From the NCBI GenBank assembly GCA_020631215.1, contig JAHDHS010000002.1, forward strand, positions 62,001-126,000: a DNA stretch of 64,000 nucleotides, written 5' to 3'. Source of the DNA: Hellea sp. GTDB taxonomy: Bacteria > Pseudomonadota > Alphaproteobacteria > Caulobacterales > Maricaulaceae. Position 1 is the first letter of the stretch, and each line of letters opens with the position of its first letter. Positions 47,228 to 55,995 of this stretch are shown here, piece after piece. The position numbers were made by a program, and so were the translations under genes. Under the pieces are notes generated by a model. It was not told the DNA's origin and ran no database searches. It worked only from the letters and a program-made list of their open reading frames with translations.

Positions 47228-48922
47228 TCATTTGGCCATAGCGCGGGCTGCCCGCCGTCCCGAGTAAACACCATCCGCAATGGATAATCCGCTGACATAA
47301 TTCCATGACGCGACCCCAATGGCATTCCGTCCGGCCGCATATAATCCCGATATGGGTTTCCCGGCATCATTCAGAACGGCGCCGGATGTTTCATCAACTT
47401 TCAATCCGCCCAGAGTCAGAGACGGGCACGGAAAGAGACTCGCTGACAGGCCAATATTGATAGCGTAAAAAGGCGCTGTCTCAATCAGCCCGGCGTCATC
47501 GGGAAGTTTTCCAAACGGATCATCAACAGCGCCCGTGGCGATTTGATTATACTCGCTGACCTGCGATTTCAGCGCGTCAGAATTTATGCCGATTTTTTCG
47601 GCAAGGCCTTCGAGGCTTTTGGATTTTTTTGCGCCGAAATAGACATTTAATTTCGCGAGGGCCTTTTGAAAGGCAAGGGCCTTTTTTCCGCTGACTTCAG
47701 ATAAGGCATCTTTGACCAGGCGTTTGTCCAAGATGACATAGGCTTCCCCGTCATGGTTTTCGACCATATCGACCCCGAGCGTTGCGCCGTAAACCATCTC
47801 ATTGATAAAGCGCTTGCCTGCCGTGTTCACGATCATACCTTTGGCGAATGACAATGGCGGGTTTATGAACCGCCAAGCTGTGACACGATCCATATTTCCA
47901 ATCGCGCCGCCAACAGATTGGCCTAGCCTAATACCAGCTCCATTATCACCATCTGTCCCGAGCGGATATCCTCGCGCATATTTAGGCGCATATTCGTCGA
48001 TCATTTTCCGGTTGAAGATAAACCCGCCAGCCGACAGCAGCACGCCTTTTTCAGCACGAATGAAACGGGTCTCACGTTCTGCTTCGATGGTTTTGGCTTG
48101 CTCCAACATTCTTAAAGCCTTGCGCATGAAAAATTTAGAGCCGGGCATAATGGGCGGAAACAGGTTGAGCAATTTCTGAGCTTTAGCTCTGAGTTTTAAA
48201 TACTCTGCCTTACTTTCCTCATGGCTAAATTGCATGACTTTTACGCCGAGAACATGCCCTTTCGCGTCCGTGATTAACTGACGGGCTTCGGTGTAGTCCC
48301 GCACTTTCAGGCCTTTGGCTAATGCTGAGCTTAGTAAAGGATCAAACAGCGATCCGCCCAGATTTGTTGCCTTACGGCCTTGCTCTATGGGGACATATCC
48401 GCGATGGCCCCGCGCGGCGGGTTTCGCTCTGGCCGCATAACTCGGCACAAGAGAGTTGTCAGAGTGATAGAGAAAATATTCCGGAGCCGGGTAGGATGTT
48501 TTCTTAGGCCAATAGGTCGCGCGAAGATCAACATCATGCGATCTCATCCAGTCAATGGTTGGCGCGCTTTGTTCACAAAAGTCTCTTAAACAGGCCTCCG
48601 AGACGATATCGCCAATTTCCATTTTCAGATAGTTGAACATGTTTTCGGGCGTGTCCTCAATCCCGGCTTCTTTTTGGATAGCGGTTCCTCCGCCCGCATA
48701 GATTACGCCGCCACTGGCTTTTGTGGCGCCGCCACCTTCAAACCGGTCTATGGCAATAACGGATTGATCGAACTCCAAGGCTTGCAAAGCGCAGGCAACT
48801 CCGGCCCCGCCTAGTCCAATGACAACGACATCCGCGACATCATCCCAATCAATATCACCAAGAGCTGCTAGGCTTTGACTGGCTTCTATGTCTGAAAGCC
48901 AATTTGGGTCGGGATGGGTCAT
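47228..48922 (-). CDS. FAD-binding flavoprotein (fumarate reductase/3-ketosteroid dehydrogenase fold)
   Basis: A 564-residue FAD_binding_2 protein. The dinucleotide loop is VADVVVIGLGGAGVACALQA, with GGGATKASGGVIYAGGG, a second FAD segment EKGVLLSAGGFIFN and the C-terminal GLYAAGRNAIGVASWNYVSG. Such proteins reduce or oxidise C-C double bonds of small acids or steroids; the substrate is unknown. The start at 48922 (MTHPDPNWLS) is preferred, since upstream codons run through a low-complexity non-coding part. It is divergent from the SDR gene. Confidence 0.9.
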   Translation of the reverse strand: MTHPDPNWLSDIEASQSLAALGDIDWDDVADVVVIGLGGAGVACALQALEFDQSVIAIDRFEGGGATKASGGVIYAGGGTAIQKEAGIEDTPENMFNYLKMEIGDIVSEACLRDFCEQSAPTIDWMRSHDVDLRATYWPKKTSYPAPEYFLYHSDNSLVPSYAARAKPAARGHRGYVPIEQGRKATNLGGSLFDPLLSSALAKGLKVRDYTEARQLITDAKGHVLGVKVMQFSHEESKAEYLKLRAKAQKLLNLFPPIMPGSKFFMRKALRMLEQAKTIEAERETRFIRAEKGVLLSAGGFIFNRKMIDEYAPKYARGYPLGTDGDNGAGIRLGQSVGGAIGNMDRVTAWRFINPPLSFAKGMIVNTAGKRFINEMVYGATLGVDMVENHDGEAYVILDKRLVKDALSEVSGKKALAFQKALAKLNVYFGAKKSKSLEGLAEKIGINSDALKSQVSEYNQIATGAVDDPFGKLPDDAGLIETAPFYAINIGLSASLFPCPSLTLGGLKVDETSGAVLNDAGKPISGLYAAGRNAIGVASWNYVSGLSIADGVYSGRRAARAMAK

Positions 48923-49068
48923 GATGTTAAACTCGTAAAAATAAGACGTAAAATTACGCAATATGTGTTGCCGGCTCTTGAAAGTGCATAGAAATCGTAA
49001 AAATAACAAGATAATATTGCGCATTTCGGCAAGTCTGTTAGAGCGTGAGGGTAAAGGTGGAGGTGAAT
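48923..49068. promoter_or_regulatory. Divergent control region with a duplicated 30-bp element
   Basis: Two copies of TCGTAAAAATAA (48933-48944 and 48995-49006) lie 62 bp apart. Each is followed about 10 bases later by an A/T-GCG core: TTACGCAATAT for the first, ATATTGCGCATT for the second. The spacing is near six helical turns. The same CGTAAAAATA and TGCGCATT strings occur at 46130-46235, supporting a shared regulator, probably the Lrp/AsnC pair. Confidence 0.5.
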
Positions 49069-49947
49069 ATGACGGAACCAAAAGTCGCGATCGTAACTGG
49101 AGCCAGCCGGGGCGCAGGGAAGGGCATTGCCCTCGGGCTCGCATCCAAAGGCATGACAGTTTACGTCACAGGCCGGACGAAAACCCCGGGTAAAGCGAAA
49201 GGCTGGGATGGTACTCCGCTGCCCGGGACCGTTGCCGAAACCGCGTCGGAATGTGACGCCGCCGGCGGAAAAGGCATTCCTGTCATTTGTGACAGCGCCG
49301 ATGATGGGCAGATCGCAAAGCTGTTCGAGCAAGTTATGGATGAGCAGGGGCAGGTCGATATTCTGATGAATAATGCGGCCTATATCCATCATCAATTGAT
49401 TGAGCAGAAGCCTTTTTGGGAGAAAGAACTCGACGCACAAAAAATTCTCGATGTCGGTCTGCGCTCGGCTTATGTTGCCAGTTGGCACGCCGCCAATATC
49501 ATGGCCAAGCAAAAGCGTGGCCTGATTGCCATGGGGTCCTCTTTTGGTGCCAGCTGCTATATGCACGGCCCGGCTTACGGGGCGCAGAAAGCAGGTCTCG
49601 ACAAGCTGGCCCATGACATGGCGGTCGATTTGGAACCCTATAACGTGCAGGCGGTTTCGGTCTGGATGGGCCCGATGTTGACAGAGCGGGCTTTGATTGC
49701 CGCAGAAGTGCACCCGGAACAATATAAGGACTTCATCGGCATGGCCGAAACGCCGCAATTTACAGGGCTTATCCTGCACGCCATCGCGACAGACCCGAAG
49801 GCCGAAGAGATTAGCGGGCATACATTGATCGCGGCGGAAATCGCCAAAGACCGCTATAAAATGACCGATGCCAATGGCAAGCAGCCGCCCTCCCACAGAG
49901 AGATGCTCGGCTCGCCCAATGATCCTAATCCGGCCCGCGTCTATTAG
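49069..49947 (+). CDS. Short-chain dehydrogenase/reductase
   Basis: A 292-residue SDR. The NAD(P) loop is VTGASRGAGKG at 9-19. The NNAA motif lies in ILMNNAAYIHH and the catalytic Ser and Tyr-x3-Lys are in GSSFGASCYMHGPAYGAQKA. AGGTGGAGGTGA lies four bases before the ATG at 49069, a strong ribosome site. The substrate is unknown. It heads an operon with the MFS transporter and lipoprotein hydrolase. Confidence 0.95.
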   Translation: MTEPKVAIVTGASRGAGKGIALGLASKGMTVYVTGRTKTPGKAKGWDGTPLPGTVAETASECDAAGGKGIPVICDSADDGQIAKLFEQVMDEQGQVDILMNNAAYIHHQLIEQKPFWEKELDAQKILDVGLRSAYVASWHAANIMAKQKRGLIAMGSSFGASCYMHGPAYGAQKAGLDKLAHDMAVDLEPYNVQAVSVWMGPMLTERALIAAEVHPEQYKDFIGMAETPQFTGLILHAIATDPKAEEISGHTLIAAEIAKDRYKMTDANGKQPPSHREMLGSPNDPNPARVY

Positions 49948-51103
49948 CGTGAACCAGCTAAAGAATACATTTCTAATCACGCTTGCTGTTTCAATGGTTT
50001 CAGCGATTGGTGGGCTGTTTTTTAACACTATGCCGCTTTTGCTTGGATCGGCCGGCGAAGCTTCAAATATGTCGGCAGGACAGTTGGGAAAACTCTCGAT
50101 AACGGCCGGGGCAGGATATCTGCTGGGCACGCTGACGGGGCCGTTTTGGGTTGATCGGGTGAATTGGCGTATGGCCGCCTTTGCTATTGTCGCAGCTGCG
50201 ATTGCGGCCTTCTTGGCCGTGTCACAATTATCCGGCCTGCAGCTTTTCATTGGCTTTCCGATCTTTGGTTTTATCTGTGCATTAGCGATTGCTTTGGCCA
50301 TGCGTGTGCTGGCGGATATGCCCGACCCGGAACATGCATATGGTACGCGGCTATCTGTTGAGTTGGTGTCTATTGGTGTCTTCCTAATTTTTCTGCCGAT
50401 TATTTTCATTGCCAAAGCCGGCTTTTCAGGTGCCATGTATGGGTTGGCCTGTATGGCGGCTTTGCTGGGGTTGGGGTGTTTTCTCTTCCCCAAAAAGACA
50501 TCGGTTAAGGCCGCTGCTGACACGACAGGGTTTCCGTCATGGGAGAAGGCCAGACATAGCTGGGCGGTGCTGGGTATTTTTGCGCTCTATCTCTTGTTGA
50601 ATGTGGGATTGTTTTATTTCCTTTATGTGATTGCACAGGGCTTTAATCCGACCAATGCGCAGAATGGTTTAATGTTTGGCGTGTTAAAATGGCTGGGCGG
50701 CGCGGCGGGCGCGCTGGGTGCGATTATCGGCGCCCGGGCCGGGGTGAAGCTGCCGCATTTTATCGCGCTCGCGATTTTACTGATTGGCGTATTGGGTTTG
50801 TTTCTCGCGCAGACCTTCACCCAATTTATGGTCGCGAGCTGGGTATGGGAGTTTGGTTTCACGCTGGGCTGCCTGTATCAAACGGCAGCCATTGTCCGTT
50901 ATGATATGTCCAATAAGCTGGTTGTTCTTGTGCCCATGGCTTTTGGTCTTTCCATGATGTTTGGCGGCGGGATTGCAGGCGGCTTGATAGAGGCGGACCT
51001 GACCCCTGTCCTCTACACTCTGGTGGCTTTCTGCGCAGCCATACCAGCCCTTTATATTTATCTGGCTCGTCCATCTGAGCCTTTTGCAGAGTTGGCATCA
51101 TGA
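49919..51103 (+). CDS. Major facilitator superfamily transporter
   Basis: A polytopic protein of about 390 residues with roughly 12 hydrophobic segments, beginning NTFLITLAVSMVSAIGGLFF and ending AFCAAIPALYIYLARP. It shows loop features of MFS carriers but no diagnostic substrate motif. The start is uncertain: ATG 49919 overlaps the SDR gene by 29 bases, and GTG 49949 begins right after it. It overlaps the next gene by four bases. It probably imports or exports the compound handled by this cluster. Confidence 0.85.
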   Translation: MILIRPASISVNQLKNTFLITLAVSMVSAIGGLFFNTMPLLLGSAGEASNMSAGQLGKLSITAGAGYLLGTLTGPFWVDRVNWRMAAFAIVAAAIAAFLAVSQLSGLQLFIGFPIFGFICALAIALAMRVLADMPDPEHAYGTRLSVELVSIGVFLIFLPIIFIAKAGFSGAMYGLACMAALLGLGCFLFPKKTSVKAAADTTGFPSWEKARHSWAVLGIFALYLLLNVGLFYFLYVIAQGFNPTNAQNGLMFGVLKWLGGAAGALGAIIGARAGVKLPHFIALAILLIGVLGLFLAQTFTQFMVASWVWEFGFTLGCLYQTAAIVRYDMSNKLVVLVPMAFGLSMMFGGGIAGGLIEADLTPVLYTLVAFCAAIPALYIYLARPSEPFAELAS

Positions 51104-52272
51104 AATATCTCATAGCATTACTGATAATGACCTGCGGCTTGGCGGGCTGCGGGCAGGCCGTGAATGAAGGTCTTGAGATCGCGGCGGATAAGTCGCTGGA
51201 GGACATTCCGACAACCGAAGCGGCTGAGCCCGCGCCGACGGAGCAAGCCCCCGAATTGCCCCTGCCGCCATTTCCGGATTATCCCGCTGCCAAGTCGCAG
51301 CTTTCGACAGGGGATGAGGGCAAAATCTATTACCCGATCAAAAGCCCCTATGACTTTACCCGCATTCTGAACGGATATGACGACCTTGAAACGCATACCG
51401 GTCTTGGCACGCTTATTTTGCCGGACGGGGCGAGCGCGGAAAGTCCGGTCCCCGCTATGGTAATCCTGCATGGTTCGGGCGGCATACAGGACGGCCGGGA
51501 GATGGACTATGCCAAGCTTTTTGCTGATAACGGTATTGCCGGATTTGTCGTGGATTATTACGCGCCGCGCGGCGTTCAGGCGGACACGCCTTATGTCATG
51601 AAGACCATGATCGCGACCGAGGTGGATGTGATCTCTGATGCCTATTCGGCCCTGACAATTCTTGGAACACACCCCGCAATTGACGCGAGCCGGATTGGGG
51701 TCACGGGTTATTCTTATGGCGGTATGGCCACGCGTTATGTGCTGGATGACCGGCTGAAAAACATCATGGCGCCGGACGTGCCGCCCTTCGCGCTGCATAT
51801 GGATATTTACGGGCCCTGCCATCAGACCACGGGGCATTCCGGTACGACGGGCGCGCCCTATCTGGCGATCCATGGTGACAATGATAACTCCGTTGATCCG
51901 GCGCTTTGCCAAGAGGTTTACAAGGACATCGAAGCGGGCGGTAGCCCCGTTCAATCTCATGTCATGCCCGGCGCAGGTCATGCTTGGGAGAATGCCGCCC
52001 CGCAGCGCATATTTGAGGAAGGCAGTTATGTCCGCGGCTGCCGATTTACATGGGATCCTGACACGGGCGCTTTCCTTGTGGATGGTCAGGCCGGGTTTCA
52101 GCCCACATCCGAAATGACCCGCCCGCAACGCGCCATGGTTCGCGCGGGTCTGGGCGAGCTTGCCGGCAAATGCGTTGGACAAGGCTATCTCGTCGGCTCC
52201 GACCCCGAAACCGACCGGAAAAGCAAAGCTATCCAACTGGACTTTATGAAACAGGTCTTTTTCGAAAAATAG
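51100..52272 (+). CDS. Dienelactone-hydrolase-family lipoprotein
   Basis: A 390-residue alpha/beta-hydrolase with a lipoprotein signal (hydrophobic 4-16, lipobox LAGC with Cys17). The nucleophile elbow is GVTGYSYGGMA, the acid is in HGDNDNSVD and the His is in GAGHAWE, giving a full Ser-Asp-His triad. AMVILHGSGG is the oxyanion region. It is exported and lipid-anchored, and may hydrolyse an ester or lactone before or during uptake by the MFS carrier. The start overlaps the MFS stop (ATGA). Confidence 0.9.
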   Translation: MKYLIALLIMTCGLAGCGQAVNEGLEIAADKSLEDIPTTEAAEPAPTEQAPELPLPPFPDYPAAKSQLSTGDEGKIYYPIKSPYDFTRILNGYDDLETHTGLGTLILPDGASAESPVPAMVILHGSGGIQDGREMDYAKLFADNGIAGFVVDYYAPRGVQADTPYVMKTMIATEVDVISDAYSALTILGTHPAIDASRIGVTGYSYGGMATRYVLDDRLKNIMAPDVPPFALHMDIYGPCHQTTGHSGTTGAPYLAIHGDNDNSVDPALCQEVYKDIEAGGSPVQSHVMPGAGHAWENAAPQRIFEEGSYVRGCRFTWDPDTGAFLVDGQAGFQPTSEMTRPQRAMVRAGLGELAGKCVGQGYLVGSDPETDRKSKAIQLDFMKQVFFEK

Positions 52273-52311
52273 AGAGTGGGTCTTTCTTCGTTGTCTGGGG
52301 TGCCTTTTATT

Positions 52312-52449
52312 CACCTTCTCCCATAGGGAGAAGGTGGCCCGCTAGGGTCGGATGAGGGGCTCCAAGCCTCGATAGCAAATCATGACTCTCGGGATCAGAT
52401 CCCCTCACCCACGGCTGCGCCGCACCCTCTCCCCATGGGAGAGGGGGGA
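52312..52449. repeat. Paired palindromic intergenic element
   Basis: Two hairpins frame this 138-bp gap. A perfect 11-bp stem lies at 52312-52322 with 52326-52336 (CACCTTCTCCC, loop ATA). A perfect 9-bp stem lies at 52425-52433 with 52437-52445 (CCCTCTCCC, loop CAT). The interval has the C-rich, ACGGCTGCGCCG-type sequence of widespread extragenic repeats. No coding is seen. Confidence 0.7.
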
Positions 52450-53136
52450 TTAGTGAATCGGCGGCCGGTCTATCGGGGGAGAGTGGCCCGAGGGTGGGTA
52501 ACCTCCGCCCGGCGGCGGGGAATAGCCGCTGCTGAATCTGTGAGTGGGGCGCAGCTCGTCGGGCGTGACTTCCAGCGGGAGGCAGCGCATTGTATATTGA
52601 AGCTTTACTTGGGTCTCTTTGCGCTTAGGCTTTGGTCGCTTTGGCTTATTCGCCATCTTCCCCGTTTTGATAACCGCCAATCTGTAATGCCCGAAGCGGT
52701 CTGTCTTGGGCTTCCATTTACAAGGTGTCTTGCGCGGATATTGTTTCGCAGGCCGATCAAAGCTTGGCCTTGGGGCATCGGGGTAAGGGTCTCCGGCTTT
52801 CGCGGCAGACTGCACGACCTTGGCCTCGCGCCTGCGCCGCTCCCACATGACCATAGCCATTTTCCCGCCCAGATCATCATGCACGCGGCGGCGGGTATTG
52901 GGGTCATGCCGTAAAAGCTCTCTGCGTTCATATTGCCGGAGTTTATAGATATGCCGAGCCATGCGCCGCGTCATCCGCTGCATGCGCTGGGCGTAGCGCA
53001 GCACCAGCTTCATATCCGGCATCGCCCGGTTCATCAGCCGCAAATACACCATAATCAGCGTGTCCATCAAAGCCGAGGCGTAATCCGCTGTGCTCAGGGA
53101 ACCAGCGTCATGTGTGATATGTCCATCACTTTTCAC
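52450..53136 (-). CDS. Hypothetical basic protein
   Basis: A 228-residue, strongly basic protein of no recognised family. Residues about 40-90 are a long Arg/Met-rich helix (RYAQRMQRMTRRMARHIYKL, then YERRELLRHDPNTRRRV) that could bind nucleic acid or form a coiled coil. The middle is Lys/Pro-rich. The C terminus is Pro/Gly-rich (GYSPPPGGGYPPSGHSPP). A competing plus-strand frame looks like a shadow. The start is uncertain. Low-complexity composition leaves some doubt. Confidence 0.55.
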   Translation of the reverse strand: MKSDGHITHDAGSLSTADYASALMDTLIMVYLRLMNRAMPDMKLVLRYAQRMQRMTRRMARHIYKLRQYERRELLRHDPNTRRRVHDDLGGKMAMVMWERRRREAKVVQSAAKAGDPYPDAPRPSFDRPAKQYPRKTPCKWKPKTDRFGHYRLAVIKTGKMANKPKRPKPKRKETQVKLQYTMRCLPLEVTPDELRPTHRFSSGYSPPPGGGYPPSGHSPPIDRPPIH

Positions 53137-53237
53137 CCTCTAAGGGTGACACAGGATTTCAAAGCGGGGATTAGAAAATGCACAAAGGCATGATTTCAGA
53201 GGGTTGGGGAAGTTGAAAACAGGGAATATCCCGAACC

Positions 53238-53293
53238 AATCCTTCCCGGCTGCGCCGTAGCGAAGCTCCGGCTTCGCCGAGGCGAGCAGGATT
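53238..53293. repeat. 56-bp palindromic element upstream of the RTX gene
   Basis: Ends AATCCT (53238-53243) and AGGATT (53288-53293) are inverted. At the centre a perfect GCGAAGC/GCTTCGC hairpin with a TCCG loop lies at 53260-53277. The GC-rich core stands in AT-rich surroundings. It looks like a small mobile or repetitive palindrome. The remaining 53137-53394 gap shows no gene. Confidence 0.6.
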
Positions 53294-53394
53294 GACATAT
53301 AAATGTTTGGTGTTAGCGATATAAATTAGAAGTTAGAGTTTCTTAGACTAAAATTTCAGGGTGCGTATGGTCTTAAAGATAAGAGGGTAATCAA

Positions 53395-55896
53395 ATGACA
53401 GATATTACAGGCGATGAAGGTGACAATACATTAGTAGGTACTAATGGAGATGATTACATACGTGGACTCGCTGGAGATGACACTCTTTTTGGAAATAATG
53501 GAAATGATATACTGTCTGGAGGCGTAGGTGTTAATTCACTGACGGGCGGTGAAGGGAATGATACATTCTTAATAGAACGCAGAGGGGGGGATACCGAAGA
53601 TCTCCATTTATTTAACACGATTGAAGATTTCTTAACTGGTACAAATTTAATCGATGTCAGCTTTCTTGGTGTTGCAGATCTTGAGACCTTATTACCATAT
53701 ATGCGTGAGGTGGACGGTAATGTGCATATAGAAACGTATTGGGGTCATTTGGGTGTGGAGGTTCCTAATGAAACAATCATCATTAGAAACGTCACACTTT
53801 CCGATATAAGTTCAGATGCATTTGTTTTTAATACAAATCCTAGCGATATCCATGTTCACATAGACACACTTGGAACATTAGATGATGATCTTGGCTATGT
53901 CATTTTTGGAGGTAATGGAGATGACATTTTAACAGTTTTGAGCAATCATCATGATGAACTTAATGGTGGTGCGGGTGATGATATTCTGACTGCGGGATTT
54001 GGCGATAATATATTGCGTGGTGGAATTGGCGCAGACACATTTGTAATGCTGGATCGCGGATTTCAACAACACAGGATAAAAGATTTTTCCCAGGCAGAAG
54101 GTGACATTATTGATCTTAGTGTTTTGGATGTAGCTGATTTAGAAACACTGATGCCCTATATGCGACAAGAGGGAAATGATGTTTATATTGAAGTATCATG
54201 GGATAACCAAAATATTGGTTCAGAGCATAATGAAGTTATCATTATTGAAAATGCATCACTATCATCTTTAACAACTTCGGATTTCGTCTTTAATGATAGC
54301 GCTGATCCAATAATACTTGGCAACAATCCCGGGCAAACCACGACACCGGGTTATGAGATGTTGAATTTCTCTGACGGGTATGTGTTTTTCGGTGGCAATG
54401 GAGATGATATTCTTAACCGATTAAGTGGTGCCAACTCAGATGACGAATTAAATGGTGGGGCTGGAAACGACACATTGAATGGAGGGCGAGGCAGCAATAT
54501 CATCCGTGGTGGAAGTGGTGACGATGAAATTATATATTCTGAAACGCTTTTAAGAGCTACAGAAGTTAATGCCAATTTTGGTGGTAATGGCACGGATACG
54601 TTCCGCATTAACAATCTGAACGCGACGGATGAAACCTATGCGGTGGATCTGGCTTTGGGACAGTTCAATTATGTTGGCCCTGGCGCTCAAACGGGCTTTG
54701 CTGGTGATTTGCGCGGAACGTTGGACAGTATTGAAAATGTGACTATCACAAGTAACGCCAATATCAATGTGCGAGGCGATGACGGCGATAATGTGATCAT
54801 TGCGACAGGCCTGACTGGGGTGAATATCCTGCAAGGTGGTGCCGGATTTGATACGATCAATGGCGGCGGCGGAGATGACATTATCAGGGGCGATGCGGGA
54901 GCCGATGAGCTGAACGGCGAAGATGGTAATGACACGGTGATGGGTGGCGCCGGGCTGGATACGCTCAATGGCGGAGCGGGCAATGACATTCTCGATGGCG
55001 GCACGCAGAACGATATCTTGGATGGCGGTCTGGGCGCGGACGCTATGACGGGCGGGTCGGGCAATGATATTTATTATGTCGATAATGCCGGTGATACGAT
55101 CACAGAGCTTGGGACGGCTGGCTCCGGTTATGACATTGTCAACACGACGCTCAATACGTTCTTCCTCACAGACGGGGATAATCTGGAGCGGGTCAATTTT
55201 CAGGGCACTGGAAACTTCACCTCGCGCGGCAATGAAGGCGATAACCGCTTTACGGGCGCGGCGGGCAATGATCGATTTATTTTGGATAGTGGAGGCGCGG
55301 ATATTTTCTCCGGCGGTCAGGGCCGAGATGCTTTTGATGCGCGTAGCAGTACAAACGGCATTACGATCCGTCTGGATGATCAAAGCCTGCATGCAGGCGA
55401 TGCGGCGGGCGACACTTTAGCCTCTATCGAGAGCTTCTTCGGCTCTAATACGGCGGGTGATTACATGGTCACAGGCGCAGCGCGCGCGCGGTTCTCTGGG
55501 TTCGGCGGCGATGATACGCTGATTGGCGGAGCCTCAGTCGACTTCCTTCAGGGCGGGGCAGATGATGATACACTTTTTGGAAATGCTGCCCGCGATACGC
55601 TGCAAGGCGGCACCGGCAATGACATGATGTCAGGCGGCTCAGACCGCGATCAGTTCCTCTTCGTCGAAGCCGCCTTTGGGCAGGACACGATCATGGATTA
55701 TGAAGATGGTCTGGATTACCTGCGGGTCTTTTCCACCGTGGCGACAGATATCAGCGATTTCATCATCACAGGCAACGGGACATCCACGGTCACGATTGCA
55801 CTGGATGACGGGACGGGGAATAACTCAATTACTCTGATCAATGATGATGGCGGTAATATCGATATCACCGCCGCAGACTTCCAGTTCTATGGCTAA
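53395..55896 (+). CDS. RTX-type calcium-binding repeat protein
   Basis: An 833-residue secreted-type protein built of hemolysin-type GGxGxDxUx repeats: GLAGDDTLFGNNGNDILSGG near the N terminus and many in the C-terminal half (GGAGNDILDGG, GGSGNDIYYVD). Calcium folds these outside the cell. There is no N-terminal signal; export would use a type I system and a C-terminal signal, but no such transporter lies here. Residues 85-143 and 239-300 are clear copies of one module, as are about 170-215 and 328-375. The first 1.15 kb is markedly AT-rich compared with the remainder. The catalytic or adhesive role is unknown. Confidence 0.92.
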   Translation: MTDITGDEGDNTLVGTNGDDYIRGLAGDDTLFGNNGNDILSGGVGVNSLTGGEGNDTFLIERRGGDTEDLHLFNTIEDFLTGTNLIDVSFLGVADLETLLPYMREVDGNVHIETYWGHLGVEVPNETIIIRNVTLSDISSDAFVFNTNPSDIHVHIDTLGTLDDDLGYVIFGGNGDDILTVLSNHHDELNGGAGDDILTAGFGDNILRGGIGADTFVMLDRGFQQHRIKDFSQAEGDIIDLSVLDVADLETLMPYMRQEGNDVYIEVSWDNQNIGSEHNEVIIIENASLSSLTTSDFVFNDSADPIILGNNPGQTTTPGYEMLNFSDGYVFFGGNGDDILNRLSGANSDDELNGGAGNDTLNGGRGSNIIRGGSGDDEIIYSETLLRATEVNANFGGNGTDTFRINNLNATDETYAVDLALGQFNYVGPGAQTGFAGDLRGTLDSIENVTITSNANINVRGDDGDNVIIATGLTGVNILQGGAGFDTINGGGGDDIIRGDAGADELNGEDGNDTVMGGAGLDTLNGGAGNDILDGGTQNDILDGGLGADAMTGGSGNDIYYVDNAGDTITELGTAGSGYDIVNTTLNTFFLTDGDNLERVNFQGTGNFTSRGNEGDNRFTGAAGNDRFILDSGGADIFSGGQGRDAFDARSSTNGITIRLDDQSLHAGDAAGDTLASIESFFGSNTAGDYMVTGAARARFSGFGGDDTLIGGASVDFLQGGADDDTLFGNAARDTLQGGTGNDMMSGGSDRDQFLFVEAAFGQDTIMDYEDGLDYLRVFSTVATDISDFIITGNGTSTVTIALDDGTGNNSITLINDDGGNIDITAADFQFYG

Positions 55897-55922
55897 GCCT
55901 TAAAGTGTCAGGTGCCTGATAC

Positions 55923-55976
55923 AAAAAAGCCGCCTCGTGCATTTTGCGTGAACGCAGATGCACCAAGCGGCTTTTT
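55923..55976. terminator. Bidirectional terminator between the RTX gene and rplS
   Basis: A perfect 10-bp outer stem (55924-55933 with 55967-55976, AAAAAGCCGC) encloses an inner GTGCAT/ATGCAC stem (55937-55942 with 55958-55963). A and T runs on the two sides suit both convergent genes. Confidence 0.9.
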
Positions 55977-55995
55977 GATTGGCGCGGTTGGGCGC

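Noticed and set aside
48919-50523. 534-codon open frame antisense to the SDR and MFS genes
   Set aside because: Both opposing genes are clear enzymes or transporters with motifs; the antisense product is featureless and Cys/Arg/His-rich.
51118-52314. 398-codon open frame antisense to the dienelactone-hydrolase lipoprotein
   Set aside because: The plus-strand gene has a lipobox and a complete catalytic triad; the antisense frame is a shadow rich in Arg and His.
54550-55392. 280-codon open frame antisense to the RTX gene
   Set aside because: It mirrors the GGxGxD repeat pattern and shows no independent features.
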